NCBI GenBank assembly: GCA_963738375.1
Contig: CAVTWL010000004.1
Span: forward strand, 1,116,001 to 1,180,000
DNA length: 64,000 bases
Origin: Bog-159 sp963738375
GTDB taxonomy: Bacteria; Acidobacteriota; Terriglobia; Bryobacterales; Bryobacteraceae
Direction of reading: 5' to 3'
Positions 48,814 to 58,785 of the stretch are shown here, one piece after another. Within the stretch, counting starts at the first letter, position 1; each line of letters starts with the position of its first letter. The position numbers and the translations under genes were made by a program. The notes under the pieces were generated by a model that was given only the letters and a program-made list of their open reading frames with translations, was not told the DNA's origin and did not search any database.

Positions 48814-49718
48814 TGGTGCTGCCCATATTGGCCGTTCTGCTGCCCACGCTGTATTGGGATCGCCCGGTGGAGACGGCGGAGGCATTGCACAAGGCCGGGG
48901 TTGACCGGTTGTGCGTGGCGCCAGGCAGGGAGCCGGCTTGGCGGAAGGCAGGTTTTGCGGCTACGGCATTCGATCGCGCGCGGGCGAGGGAGGCGGTGGC
49001 GCCCCACGTGGAGTACAAAATGGATGAGGCGTCAGCTACGCGGGCGCCGTGGATCGACGCCAATGGCTGGCGTTACCTGCGCGCGCCGGGAAAAACTTTC
49101 TTTTCGAATGTGCCCACGGGAAGCGCGGCGTTAGCCGCGGCCGAGGCCTTTGCCTACGGGGCTGACGCGGCGATCGGGGCGACGCCGGACGACGTAGCGC
49201 CGTTCGCGCGGATGACGAAGTTTCTGGCTGCGATCGAGCGTGCGGCGCTTCCGGCAATGGCCAATATCGGGGTGGTCGACGACGGCTCGGATACCATGGG
49301 CGAAGTATTGAATCTGCTGGCGCGGCATAACCTGCTGTTCCAACTTGTGCCGAAGGCGGACCCAACGTATGCCGTGAACATCCAGGTCACGGCCGAAGCG
49401 GCGAAGCCATACGAGTTCGCCATTCAGGTGCGGCACGAGCTCACTGACGAAAGAAGGCTGCTTCGGATTTACGGCAGCAATGTTGTAATCGGGCGTCTGA
49501 CGGGCAACGGTTCGGAGGCGCGGGTGCATTTGCTAAATTACGGCAAGGGAGTGGTGAGGGGTCTGCGCGTGCGCGTGCTCGGCGTTTATGCGCATGGGAA
49601 GCTGGCCGATTTCGGGCGTCCAACGCTTGCGCTGGCGGATTACAGCGCAGAGGACGGCGCCACGGAGTTCACGCTCCCGGAACTGGGGCCGTACGCGATT
49701 GTGGACCTGGAGCGTTAG
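48813..49718 (+). CDS. Secreted protein of unknown function
   Basis: The ATG at 48813 overlaps the DUF362 stop (TGATG) and gives 301 residues starting with a hydrophobic segment (MVLPILAVLLPTLYW). The fold looks alpha/beta with repeated TIM-barrel-like strands (AGVDRLCVAPGREPAWRKAG, LPAMANIGVVDDGSDTMGEV) and a C-terminal beta domain (RLTGNGSEARVHLLNYGKGV, ELGPYAIVDLER). It may be a carbohydrate-active barrel with its catalytic core worn down. I do not recognise the family. It is co-transcribed with the cupin and DUF362 genes. Confidence 0.6.
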   Translation: MVLPILAVLLPTLYWDRPVETAEALHKAGVDRLCVAPGREPAWRKAGFAATAFDRARAREAVAPHVEYKMDEASATRAPWIDANGWRYLRAPGKTFFSNVPTGSAALAAAEAFAYGADAAIGATPDDVAPFARMTKFLAAIERAALPAMANIGVVDDGSDTMGEVLNLLARHNLLFQLVPKADPTYAVNIQVTAEAAKPYEFAIQVRHELTDERRLLRIYGSNVVIGRLTGNGSEARVHLLNYGKGVVRGLRVRVLGVYAHGKLADFGRPTLALADYSAEDGATEFTLPELGPYAIVDLER

Positions 49719-50048
49719 CTCGCGGCGTTGGCGGCATTGAGCATAGCGCTCGCGACATCTCTTGCGTGAATGAAATTGCAGCCAGTAAACGATATGCCTT
49801 GCGTGTTCGCTTGTGTATGGATGGGCGCAGCCGGCGGTCACGACAGAACTTCCGGGGCGTTGAGCCGTATCACTTACGGCCGGGCGAACGGCTGCCGTCA
49901 TTTCCGGGCGGCGGCGCGCTTGTGAAGTAGGCCTGGAAGGATGCAATGTTGTGGACCTGTTTACGGAATGACGGGCGCACTACTCGAAAGCGCCAGACCC
50001 CGCCGTACCCTATAATAGGGTGTTAAATCCCCAATTGAAGGAGTATGG
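49719..50048. other. Intergenic region upstream of phosphofructokinase
   Basis: About 330 bases with no supported gene. The minus-strand frame crossing it (49533-49946) has no ribosome binding site or domain and overlaps the previous gene. Its end holds a likely promoter and ribosome binding site for the downstream kinase gene. Confidence 0.5.
50008..50020 (+). promoter_or_regulatory. Putative -10 box inside a 13-bp palindrome upstream of pfk
   Basis: The perfect -10 hexamer TATAAT (50011-50016) sits in CCCTATAATAGGG, a palindrome with a central A. No good -35 hexamer is present 17 bases upstream. The ribosome binding site AAGGAG (50038-50043) and ATG at 50049 follow, leaving a leader of about 25-30 bases. 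The symmetry could also be an operator. Confidence 0.5.
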
Positions 50049-51234
50049 ATGCCTGCGAAGCGGATCGGAATTCTCACCGGCGGCGGAGACGTGCCCGGCC
50101 TGAATTCCGTCATCAAAACCGTGGTTTATCGAGGAAGCGAAATCGATTGCGAAGTCATCGGTATTCGCCGCGGCTGGGAAGGGCTGACGCATGTCAATCT
50201 CGACGATCCGGCCAGCCGCGCGCGCTACGTCCTGCCGCTCAATCGCGAAAACACCCGCACCATCGACCGCACCGGCGGCACTTATCTGCACAGCTCCCGC
50301 ACCAATCCCGCCAAGATGAAGGCGCTGCCTCCGGTGCTGAAGGACCAGGACTTTCCCAAGTCCGAAATGACCAAGAAGGGCGTCACCTCCACGGTCTACG
50401 ACATGACCAGCCGCGGTGCTGAAGAACATCGAGACGCTGGGCCTCGATTACCTGATCGCCATCGGCGGCGACGACACGCTGAGCTATGCCGCCCAGCTGG
50501 ACACCGAAGGCTTCAAGGTCATCGCCATTCCGAAGACGATGGACAACGACGTGCGCAATACCGAGTATTGCATCGGCTTTTCCACCGCCATCACGCGCGC
50601 CACGGAAGCCATCGAGCGCCAGCGCACCACGGTCGGTTCGCATGAGCGCATCGGCATATTCCGCATCTTCGGCCGCGATGCCGGATACACCGCGCTTTAC
50701 ACCGCGTATGTGACTTCCATGCGCTGCTGCATTCCGGAGTACAAGGTCAATCTGCCGCACCTGATCGAACTGCTGATCACCGATAAGCAATACAATCCCA
50801 GCAACTACGCCCTGATCGTCCTCTCGGAGGGCGCGGAGTGGGAAGGCTATCAGGTGAAAGAAGTCGGCGAAGCGGATGCGTTCGGCCACAAGAAGAAGAT
50901 GAACGTGGGCGAAGACCTGGCGAGGAAATCAAGAAGTCGACCGGCGAGGAAACCATCGTCAGCGATCTCACTTACGACCTGCGCAGCGGCAGTCCCGACT
51001 TCGTGGACAAGATGGTGGCCTCGACTTTCGCCAGCATGGCGATGGATTGCATCCAGCAGGGCCAGCACGGAGTGATGATGGCCATCATCTCACGGATGCT
51101 ACGCGGCGGTGCCGATTCCCGATCCGAAGCTGGGGCCGCGCAAGGTGGATCTGGAGACCATGTACAACACGCGGCGCTACCGGCCGAACTACGCCAACAA
51201 GATCGGCCTGCCGATTTTCCTCACCCGCGCATAA
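50049..51234 (+). CDS. 6-phosphofructokinase, PPi-dependent type by motif, frameshifted
   Basis: Three indels (near 50415, 50925 and 51105) split a ~395-residue enzyme. It contains KRIGILTGGGDVPGLNSVIK, LIAIGGDDTLSYAAQL, VIAIPKTMDNDVRNTEYCIG, the substrate-binding ERIGIFRIFGRDAGYTALYT and the C-terminus YRPNYANKIGLPIFLTRA. In ATP-dependent enzymes the equivalents are GGDGS and PGTIDND; Asp in GGDD and Lys in PKTMDND are the residues that mark pyrophosphate-dependent phosphofructokinases. It would phosphorylate fructose 6-phosphate reversibly using PPi. Start set by AAGGAG five bases upstream. Confidence 0.87.
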
Positions 51235-51310
51235 AACCGATTCCCTGCCCCGCGGACGCGGAGTTCCGCGGGGCAGCGGCAACGCGCCTTCCCCGCTTAC
51301 AATCAATTGC

Positions 51311-52853
51311 ATGGACAGGCTCCAGGAACTCCGCCGCCGCCACGCCGCCGCCGAATATGGCGGGGGCGAGGAACGCCGCAACCGCCAGCATAAAGAAGGC
51401 AAGCTCTCCGCCCGCGAACGCATCGAACTGCTGCTCGACGAAGGCACCTTCGAAGAACTGGACAAGCTGGTCACGCATCGCGGCCGCGACTTCGGCATGG
51501 ACGAGCAGATCATCCCCGGCGACGGCTTCGTCACCGGCTACGGCTAGATCAACGGCCGCCTCACTTACGTCTTCGCCCAGGATTTCACGGTTTTCGGCGG
51601 CTCGCTTTCGGAGACCAACGCGCAGAAGATCTGCAAGATCATGGACCACGCGCTGAAGAACGGCGCGCCGGTCATGGGTCTTAACGATTCCGGCGGCGCG
51701 CGCATTCAGGAAGGCGTGCTGTCGCTGGGCGGCTATGCCGACATCTTCCTGCGCAATACGCTGGCCAGCGGCGTGGTGCCGCAGATCTCGGCCATCATGG
51801 GCCCCTGCGCCGGCGGCGCGGTCTATTCTCCCGCCATCACCGATTTCGTCTTCATGGTGGATTCGACCAGCTACATGTTCGTCACCGGTCCCGACGTCAT
51901 CAAGACCGTGACGCACGAGGACGTCACCAAGGAGCAGCTGGGCGGCTCGATGACGCACAATTCGGTCAGCGGCGTCGGCCACTTCATTGCCGCCGACGAT
52001 AGCGAATGCCTGCGCATGATCCGCGAGCTGCTCACGTACCTGCCGCAGAACAATCGCGACGATGCGCCGCGGCGGCCCACCACCGATCCCATCGACCGCC
52101 AGGACGCCGCGCTCGATACGCTGGTTCCGGCGGAATCCAATCTGCCTTACGACATCAAAGACGCCATCCATCGCATCGTCGACGACGGCGAATTCTTCGA
52201 AGTCCACGAACACTTCGCGCGCAACATCGTGGTCGGCTTTGCGCATCTGGACGGCCGCTCCGTGGGCATCGTGGCCAATCAGCCCGGCTATCTGGCCGGC
52301 TGCCTGGATATCAATTCCTCGGTAAAAGGCGCGCGCTTCGTGCGCTTCTGCGATGCCTTCAATATTCCCATCCTGACCTTCGAAGACGTTCCCGGCTTTC
52401 TCCCGGGCACCGATCAGGAATTCGGCGGCATCATCCGGCACGGCGCGAAATTGCTCTACGCCTACGCCGAAGCCACCGTGCCGAAAGTCACGGTGATCAC
52501 GCGCAAAGCCTACGGCGGCGCTTATTGCGTGATGGGATCGAAACACATCCGCACCGACGTCAACCTGGCGTGGCCCAGCGCCGAAATCGCGGTCATGGGC
52601 GCCGGAAGGCGCGGTCAACATCGTCTACCGCCGTGAACTGTCCGCCGCCGCCGACAAAGATGCCGTGCGGGCCCAGAAGACCGACGAGTTCCGCGAACGC
52701 TTCGCCAATCCGTTCATCGCCGCCGAACGCGGGTTCATCGACGATGTCATCGAGCCGCGCGAAACCCGCCCCCGCGTCATCCGCGCGTTCCGCATGTTGG
52801 AGAATAAGGTGGACACCACGCCGCGGAAGAAACATGGCAATATTCCGCTATAA
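51311..52853 (+). CDS. Acyl-CoA carboxylase carboxyltransferase (beta) subunit, with in-frame TAG and one frameshift
   Basis: About 513 codons encode a biotin-dependent carboxyltransferase of the propionyl-/methylcrotonyl-CoA carboxylase beta type: KLSARERIELLLDEGTFEEL, FAQDFTVFGGSLSETNAQKI, the oxyanion-hole glycines in GPCAGGAVYSPA and in KAYGGAYCVMGSKH. The codon at 51545-51547, expected to be Lys (GYG-K-INGRL), reads TAG; the same frame continues well-conserved sequence after it. An indel near 52608 shifts to the final frame (VNIVYRRELSAAADKDAVRA to the end). It transfers the carboxyl group from carboxybiotin to an acyl-CoA. The biotin carboxylase/BCCP subunit is not in the window. Confidence 0.88.
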
Positions 52854-54237
52854 CGGGAGCCGGGCGATCTTTCTGTCGCTCTTTCTTCCCTTGCTTCTCC
52901 GCGCCGCCGCGCCAGCCATCCCCTGGCGGCGCGTCGACGCCGAAACGCTGCGTTACTTCACCGCGCTGCTCCGCCTCAACACCACCAACCCGCCCGGCAA
53001 CGAAACCGAAGCCGCCAAATATCTCGCCGCTGTCCTCCAGCACGAAGGCATCTCCACCAAGCTGCTATCGCTCGATCCGGCTCGCGCCAATCTGGTCGCC
53101 CGTATCAAAGGCAACGGCTCCGCCCGCCCCATCGCCATCCTGGGCCACACGGATGTCGTACCCGCCCAGAACTCCAAGTGGACCACCGATCCCTTCGCCG
53201 CCGTCCGCCGTGACGGCTACGTCTATGCCCGCGGCGCAGTCGATGACAAAGAGATCGTCACCGCGGGGCTCATGGTCATGCTGCTGCTGCAGCGCCAGCA
53301 TATCAAACTGAATCGCGACATCATCTTCATCGCGGAAGCCGGGGAGGAAGGAACGCCTGGGGTGGGCATCGATTTCCTGGTGAACCAGCATTGGGACGAA
53401 ATCGCGGCAGAATACGCGCTGGCTGAAGGCGGCTCCGACGTTGCGCAGGCAGGCAGAGTCCGCTACGTCGCCATCACCACAGCGGAAAAAGTACCGCGCG
53501 GCGTTCGCCTGATCGCTCGCGGGCCATCGGGCCACGGCTCGCGCCCTTCGCCCAACAACGCCGTCTTGCGTCTCGCTCAGGCGGTAGCCAAACTCGGCGA
53601 TTTTCATACGCCGATGCGCCTGAATGAAACCACCCGAGCGTATTTCGAACGCCTAGCCGCCATCAGCCCTCCCGACGATGCCGACCGTTACCGCCACGTG
53701 TCCGACCCCGCCCGCGCCGCCGAAATCGACCGCTACTTCGAACGCTTCGAACCCGGGCACTACGCCATGCTCCACACCACGATGGCGCCGACGATGATCA
53801 AGGGCGGGTTCGCTTTCAATGTCATTCCCTCCGAGGCGGAAGCGTATCTTGATGTCCGCGCGCTTCCCGATGAAGATCTTCCGCGCCTTTACGAAGAGAT
53901 GCGCGAGCAAATCGGCGATCCCAATGTCGAAATCGAGCCGCGCAAAGCCGATCGGCCCGCCACCGCTCCCTCCCGCACCGATACGGCCATGTTTCGCGCC
54001 CTGGAACATGCCCAGCGCAAAATGTTTCCCAAAGCCATCACGCTTCCTTCAATGCTGACCGGCGCTACGGACATGGCCCAGTTGCGCGCCCACGGCGTCG
54101 AGGCTTATGGCTTCGGCCCCATCGTAGAAGCCGGCGATCCCGGCGAAGCCCATGCCAACAACGAGCGCCTGGCGGAAACCTCCCTCTACAAACTGGTCGA
54201 ATTCCTGTGGTACGCCATCCTGGAGGCCGGAGCGTAG
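52834..54237 (+). CDS. Secreted M20 metallopeptidase
   Basis: The intact ~467-residue protein starts inside the end of the carboxylase gene and has a signal-like helix (AIFLSLFLPLLLRAAAPAIP). The di-zinc site is given by ILGHTDVVPAQ (His, Asp), YARGAVDDKE (bridging Asp), AEAGEEGTPGVG (catalytic and metal Glu) and the C-terminal AGDPGEAHANNER (His). The dimerisation lid contains ARGPSGHGSRPSPNNAVLRL. Family members are carboxypeptidases, dipeptidases and deacylases; the substrate is not evident. Confidence 0.88.
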   Translation: MAIFRYNGSRAIFLSLFLPLLLRAAAPAIPWRRVDAETLRYFTALLRLNTTNPPGNETEAAKYLAAVLQHEGISTKLLSLDPARANLVARIKGNGSARPIAILGHTDVVPAQNSKWTTDPFAAVRRDGYVYARGAVDDKEIVTAGLMVMLLLQRQHIKLNRDIIFIAEAGEEGTPGVGIDFLVNQHWDEIAAEYALAEGGSDVAQAGRVRYVAITTAEKVPRGVRLIARGPSGHGSRPSPNNAVLRLAQAVAKLGDFHTPMRLNETTRAYFERLAAISPPDDADRYRHVSDPARAAEIDRYFERFEPGHYAMLHTTMAPTMIKGGFAFNVIPSEAEAYLDVRALPDEDLPRLYEEMREQIGDPNVEIEPRKADRPATAPSRTDTAMFRALEHAQRKMFPKAITLPSMLTGATDMAQLRAHGVEAYGFGPIVEAGDPGEAHANNERLAETSLYKLVEFLWYAILEAGA

Positions 54238-54315
54238 CTTGAGATACCAATACCCTTAAATCCTGTTACTCTGGACCTGTTCGCAAGCAATTGTCCATTT
54301 CCCGGAGGTACCACA

Positions 54316-56048
54316 ATGGACAGGATCTGGCTAAAAAGCTATCGCCCTGGCGTGCCGGCCACCATCGACCTGACTGAGTATGCCAGTCTCAACGAAGTCC
54401 TCTGCGAGAGCTGCCGCAAATTCCGCGGCCGCCCCGCCTTCCGCAATCTCGGAACCACCATCTCCTATGCCGAACTCGATCGTCTGAGCCGTCACTTCGC
54501 CGCGTGGCTGCAAACCTGGGCCTCCCCAAAGGCGCCCGCGCCGCCATCATGATGCCGAACTTGCTGCAGTATCCCGTCGCCTTGTTCGGAATCCTGCGCG
54601 CCGGCATGATCGTGGTGAATATCAATCCGCTCTATACGCCGCGCGAACTACAGCAGCAACTCAAGGACTCCGGCGCGGAAGTTATCGTCATCCTCGAAAA
54701 CTTCGCGCATGTCCTCGCGAGAGCGATTGCGAAAACCGCCAGGTCAGGCATGTGGTCACCACACAAATCGGCGATCTGCTGCACCCGCACCGCCGCCTGA
54801 TGGTCAATTTCGCCGTCCAGCCACGTGAAGAAATCGTCCCGAAATGGCAAATTGAAGGCGCCATCGGCTTCCGCACCGTACTGCAACTCGGCGCCAAGCG
54901 CGTCCTTCCATGAGGCCGCGGCCCGCCACGAAGACATCGCCTTCCTGCAGTACACCGGCGGCACTACCGGCATCTCCAAGGGCGCCATGCTGACCCACGG
55001 CGGCTTGGTCGCCAATATGCTCCAAGCGCGCGCCTGGTCGCGCGGCATCCTCGACGAAGGCGCGAAGAATGGTGGTCACCGCGCTGCCCATGTACCACGT
55101 GTTTTCGCTTACCACCAACTGTCTGCTCTTCCTCAACCTGGGCGGGCTCAATGTGCTGATCACCAACCCCAGGACATGCCCGCTTTCGTAAGGAGTTGGC
55201 GAAAACCCCTGGACCGTTACCACAGGCGTCAACACGTTGTTCAATAGGTCTGCTCAACACGCCAGGGTTCGCCGCGCTGGATTTCAGCCGTGTAAAATTC
55301 GTGCTGGGCGGCGGCGCGGCCGTGCATCGCACCGTCGCCGAGCGCTGGCAGGCGGTCACGCATCGCCCGATATTGCAGGGTTACGGCCTGACCGAAACTT
55401 CGCCGTTCGTGACTTGCAGCCCGCTGGACGCCGAATTCTCTGCGTCCATCGGACTGCCCTTGCCGTCCACCGACGTCGCCATTATGGACGAAGACGGGCG
55501 CGAGCTGCCCGATCGGCGATTGAGGGTGAGATCTGCGTTAAAGGTCCGCAAGTGATGGCCGGCTATTGGCGCATGCCGCAGCGAGACAGCAGGCGCCTTC
55601 ACCGCCGACGGATGGCTGCGCACCGGCGACATTGGCATCATGGACGAACAGGGCTTCATGCGCATCACGGACCGTAAGAAAGACATGATCCTGGTTTCCG
55701 GCTTCAACGTCTATCCCAATGAAATCGAAAATGTGATTGCCGCCGTGCCGGGAGTTGTCGAATGCGGCGTGATAGGCGTGCCCGACATGATCGCCGGCGA
55801 AGTGGTGAAGGCCTTCGTGGTCGCGGACAACCCCAACCTGACGGCGGCCGAGATCGTGGCTCACTGCCAGCAAAACATGACCAATTACAAAGTCCCCAGA
55901 ATGGTCGAATTCCGCAGCGGAATTGCCCAAGACGCCGGTGGGCAAGATCCTGCGCCGGGAATTGCGCAGGCCGACCGCAGTTAAGTCGACGCGCTGCGGC
56001 GATGGCGACGCGTGGGCGATCTCTACTTCTTGGGCATGTTGTAGCTGA
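54316..56048 (+). CDS. fadD: Long-chain fatty acid-CoA ligase-like AMP-binding enzyme, heavily frameshifted
   Basis: Frames in turn give RIWLKSYRPGVPATIDLTEY, GLPKGARAAIMMPNLLQYPV, the AMP-binding P-loop FLQYTGGTTGISKGAMLTHG, YHVFSLTTNCLLFLNLGG, FVLGGGAAVHRTVAERWQ, ILQGYGLTETSPFVTCSPLD, GEICVKGPQVMAGYW, the hinge DRKKDMILVSGFNVYPNEIE and the catalytic Lys in LPKTPVGKILRRELRRP. At least seven indels occur. The motifs YGLTETSP and SGFNVYPNEIE match FadD. It activates fatty acids with ATP and CoA. The end is uncertain: one frame stops at 55984, the frame holding the catalytic Lys at 56048. Confidence 0.85.
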
Positions 56049-57062
56049 AGGTCAGCTTCAGCACAACCTTGATCGCCCGTAAACTCCGTGGGAAATGGCG
56101 GAAACGGATGCGACGCGTCAATTCCGGCCACCGCCGCGCGCTCCAGCGCCGGGAATGGAATGCTGCACAATCACCAGCTTGGGCACGCTGCCGTCCTTGG
56201 CGATCACAAATTCCGCTTCCACCTTGCCGCGCAGCCCCATGCGCGCGCTCTCCGGATACACCGCGAGCCAATTGCGGCGCACGGCCGGCCAGGACCATGC
56301 AGCAAGTAGGGCCGGAAAGTCGACGCCCTTGGTGTCGCTCAGCAATTCGAGCGAACTGGCCTGCCGCCCTGGCGATGGCGGCAGATTCAGGCCGCTCCCA
56401 ATCCCGCCCATGCCCGTATCGCTGGTATCGTCGCCCACCGTCAGGCCCGCCGGCGATCCGCCGTGCGTCAGTCTCCCGAATGGCCCCCGCCACCGAAGTA
56501 TCGGGACGCATGACACGGCCCACTCCGCCCGAGGGCGGCGGAGCCGTGGGCGTCTCAAACGCCAGTTTGGGCTTTTCCTGCTCCTGAATCTGCGGCGGCG
56601 GGGCCTGATTCGTCTGCGGACCTACGGGCAATTCGCGCGGCGGCTGCACTTCGTGGTTGCCCGCCTGAAACTGCGGCGGCTCGGGCAGCGGCGTCGGAGG
56701 GGGTTGCGGCGGGCTGGTGATTCGGGCCTGCGGCCGCGTGGTGGATGGCGGCGAATTCGGGGTCTGTACCCGCGGGCGCGGCTGCAGGCCTCCACCGTAA
56801 CTTCCTTGGCGATGGGCCCTTTGTTCGGTGCTTTCTGGGTCAGTTCCGTCGGCGGCTCGATCAGCGGCGTGATCTGCTGTTCCACGCGACGCGGCGGCTG
56901 CATCAGGCTGCGCGGCATCAAAAACAGCGCAACGATCGCAGCCACGTGCGCGATCACGGAAAGCACACCGGCTTCGCCTATGCGTCCCCGGTCCTGCTCC
57001 CAAGTAGTCAGCAGATGTAATTCCGCCGGATTTTCCACCGAGGACCGAACTAGAGTTTCCAT
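56023..57062 (-). CDS. tonB: TonB-family energy transducer, frameshifted
   Basis: The first frame holds the single membrane anchor LSVIAHVAAIVALFLMPRSL. The next frames hold a Pro-rich periplasmic spacer (TSPPQPPPTPLPEPPQFQ, PQTNQAPPPQIQEQEKPKLA). The last frames hold the TonB C-terminal domain (VRRNWLAVYPESARMGLRGK, VEAEFVIAKDGSVPKLVIVQ) and the end IKVVLKLTFSYNMPKK. It would pass proton-motive energy to outer-membrane receptors. About five indels. It overlaps the oxidoreductase gene by 13 bases and ends convergently with the acyl-CoA ligase gene. No ExbB/ExbD genes are in the window. Confidence 0.8.
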
Positions 57063-57976
57063 CCGCCTGCCAACGACTGAGAGACTATCTCCGAATGTTC
57101 CTTAATCTTATCAAGAATAGCCAAAGCTATCCTTAATGTTTGACGCGCGGCAAGCCCTGAAGTTTTCGGAGATTTTCGTGTCTCTACACTATCTAAAAAG
57201 GCGTCGAACTGTAACTGTAGTGGCTCCGACTTCGCCACCGGGACTGGCTCAAAAGCAACTTTCCGCTCCGCGCCGACCGAAAATATAAGCAATTCTTTAC
57301 GTGAATAATCGAGTGATATATATTGCTGCGGCTGGAATAGCCGCAACTTACGCACTTGTTCCGTGGACACGCGGCTGGCAGTAAGATTCGCCACGCAGCC
57401 GTTCGGAAACTGCATCCGCACGTTGGCAATATCCACCTTCTGCGACAGGATCGAAACGCCCGCCGCGCGAATCTCCTCCGGTTCGGCGCCGGCCAGGCTC
57501 AACACAATATCGATGTCGTGGATCATCAGGTCCAGGATCACGTCGACGTCCAGGCTGCGCGGGCTGAACACGCTCAGCCGGTGGATCTCGAAGAAGAGCG
57601 GCAGCGTGACCCGTGCTTCCAGCGCCACCACCGCCGGATTGAACCGCTCCAGGTGCCCGACCTGCAGAATGCGCCCGTGCTTTTCGGCGGCTTCGATCAG
57701 CCGGTCGGCCGATTCCAGGTCCGGCGCGATGGGCTTCTCCACCAACACGTCGATGCCCTGCTCCAGCAGCCAGCTTCCAATTTCCGCGTGCGCGACGGTA
57801 GGCGTCGCTACGATGGCCGCGTCCACTTTGCCGGCCAGCTCCTGGTAATCCGCGATGGCCGCCCGCGCCGGATCGGTGTCGACGACCGCCGTCAGTTCGG
57901 CGCGCGTCGATTGCCGGACTACGCGGCAATGGTTCTGCCCGAACTGCCCTGCCCCGACTACCGCGACTCTATGCAT
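57050..57976 (-). CDS. Gfo/Idh/MocA-family NAD(P)-dependent oxidoreductase
   Basis: The ATG at 57976 (inside the lpxI stop region, GATGCATAG) gives HRVAVVGAGQFGQNHCRVVR, the Rossmann NAD motif, followed by VDAAIVATPTVAHAEIGSWL, the catalytic-lysine motif DVLVEKPIAPDLES and LQVGHLERFNPAVVALE. The C-terminal domain contains LDLMIHDIDIVLSLAGAEPE. In many bacteria such a gene sits in the lpxA-lpxI-lpxB cluster, where UDP-sugar oxidation for lipid A variants has been proposed. About 308 residues and intact. Confidence 0.87.
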   Translation of the reverse strand: MHRVAVVGAGQFGQNHCRVVRQSTRAELTAVVDTDPARAAIADYQELAGKVDAAIVATPTVAHAEIGSWLLEQGIDVLVEKPIAPDLESADRLIEAAEKHGRILQVGHLERFNPAVVALEARVTLPLFFEIHRLSVFSPRSLDVDVILDLMIHDIDIVLSLAGAEPEEIRAAGVSILSQKVDIANVRMQFPNGCVANLTASRVSTEQVRKLRLFQPQQYISLDYSRKELLIFSVGAERKVAFEPVPVAKSEPLQLQFDAFLDSVETRKSPKTSGLAARQTLRIALAILDKIKEHSEIVSQSLAGGWKL

Positions 57977-58781
57977 CCGGCGCCTGCCCCACCACCGCGA
58001 TGCCCGCTGCATCCGCCCGCGCCAGCATCTCCTCGCGATCCAGCAGCAGCGTTCGCCCCGCGTCCACCGCCATCACGGTCGTCCCGGTTTCCCGCATCGC
58101 CGCGATCGTATCCAAGCCCGCCACCGGCACATCGAATAACAAATGCCGCCGCCGGTTCGAAACTTTCACCAGCGTCAGCGGCCGCCCATTCACCAGGCTC
58201 GCCGCGCGGCGCAGCATGGCATCCGTGCCTTCCATCGCTTCTAACGCCACGCAGGCGCGGTCGCAGATGGCCACGCTCTGCCCCACATCGAATCCCGCCA
58301 GCGCCCCGGCCACCTTGCGCCCGTATTCGATGTCCGTCTCTTCCCGCGCGTCGGGCCTGCGCCGCGTCATCGCGCCGCGATCCGCCAGCAGCGGCTTCAG
58401 CAGCGCCGTCGAATCCCGAAGCTGAATCCCTTCGTCCGCCAGCACCTTCACCACCCCGCCGATCAGCCCGTCTGTATTCTTCGAAGGCAGCGATGCCAGC
58501 AGTTTGATCAGCCGCCAGTCCGGCCGGATCGACGAAAAGATTTTGGCGTGCTTCACCTGCCCCGCCATCACTACCTCCTGGATGCCTTCTTCTTTCAGGA
58601 TCTCGATCATCCGGCTCAACTGCCCCAGCGAAAGCCAATAGCACCGCGAGGCCAGCGCTTCGATTTCCTTCGATGCTTCTTCCTGAATCGCCAGCACCAC
58701 GACTTCGTGCCCCAGCCGGCGGGCATTCTCCAGTGCCAGTATCGGAAATCTGCCGTTTCCCGCGATCAGACCGTATTTCAT
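57969..58781 (-). CDS. lpxI: UDP-2,3-diacylglucosamine pyrophosphatase LpxI
   Basis: LpxI cleaves UDP-2,3-diacylglucosamine to lipid X and UMP in lipid A synthesis and replaces LpxH in many Gram-negatives. The intact 270-residue protein has YGLIAGNGRFPILALENARR, EGIQEVVMAGQVKHAKIFSS, LPSKNTDGLIGGVVKVLADE, GFDVGQSVAICDRACVALEA, EGTDAMLRRAASL and MAVDAGRTLLLDREEMLARA, the standard family landmarks. It follows lpxA by 4 bases and overlaps the next gene. Confidence 0.93.
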   Translation of the reverse strand: MKYGLIAGNGRFPILALENARRLGHEVVVLAIQEEASKEIEALASRCYWLSLGQLSRMIEILKEEGIQEVVMAGQVKHAKIFSSIRPDWRLIKLLASLPSKNTDGLIGGVVKVLADEGIQLRDSTALLKPLLADRGAMTRRRPDAREETDIEYGRKVAGALAGFDVGQSVAICDRACVALEAMEGTDAMLRRAASLVNGRPLTLVKVSNRRRHLLFDVPVAGLDTIAAMRETGTTVMAVDAGRTLLLDREEMLARADAAGIAVVGQAPDA

Positions 58782-58785
58782 CGCA

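Noticed and set aside
49533..49946. A possible 137-residue minus-strand gene in the gap before phosphofructokinase
   Set aside because: No ribosome binding site, no domain, and it runs antisense into the preceding gene.
51221..52621. A 466-residue minus-strand open frame
   Set aside because: It mirrors the carboxyltransferase gene, whose motifs are unmistakable on the plus strand; composition is that of a shadow frame.
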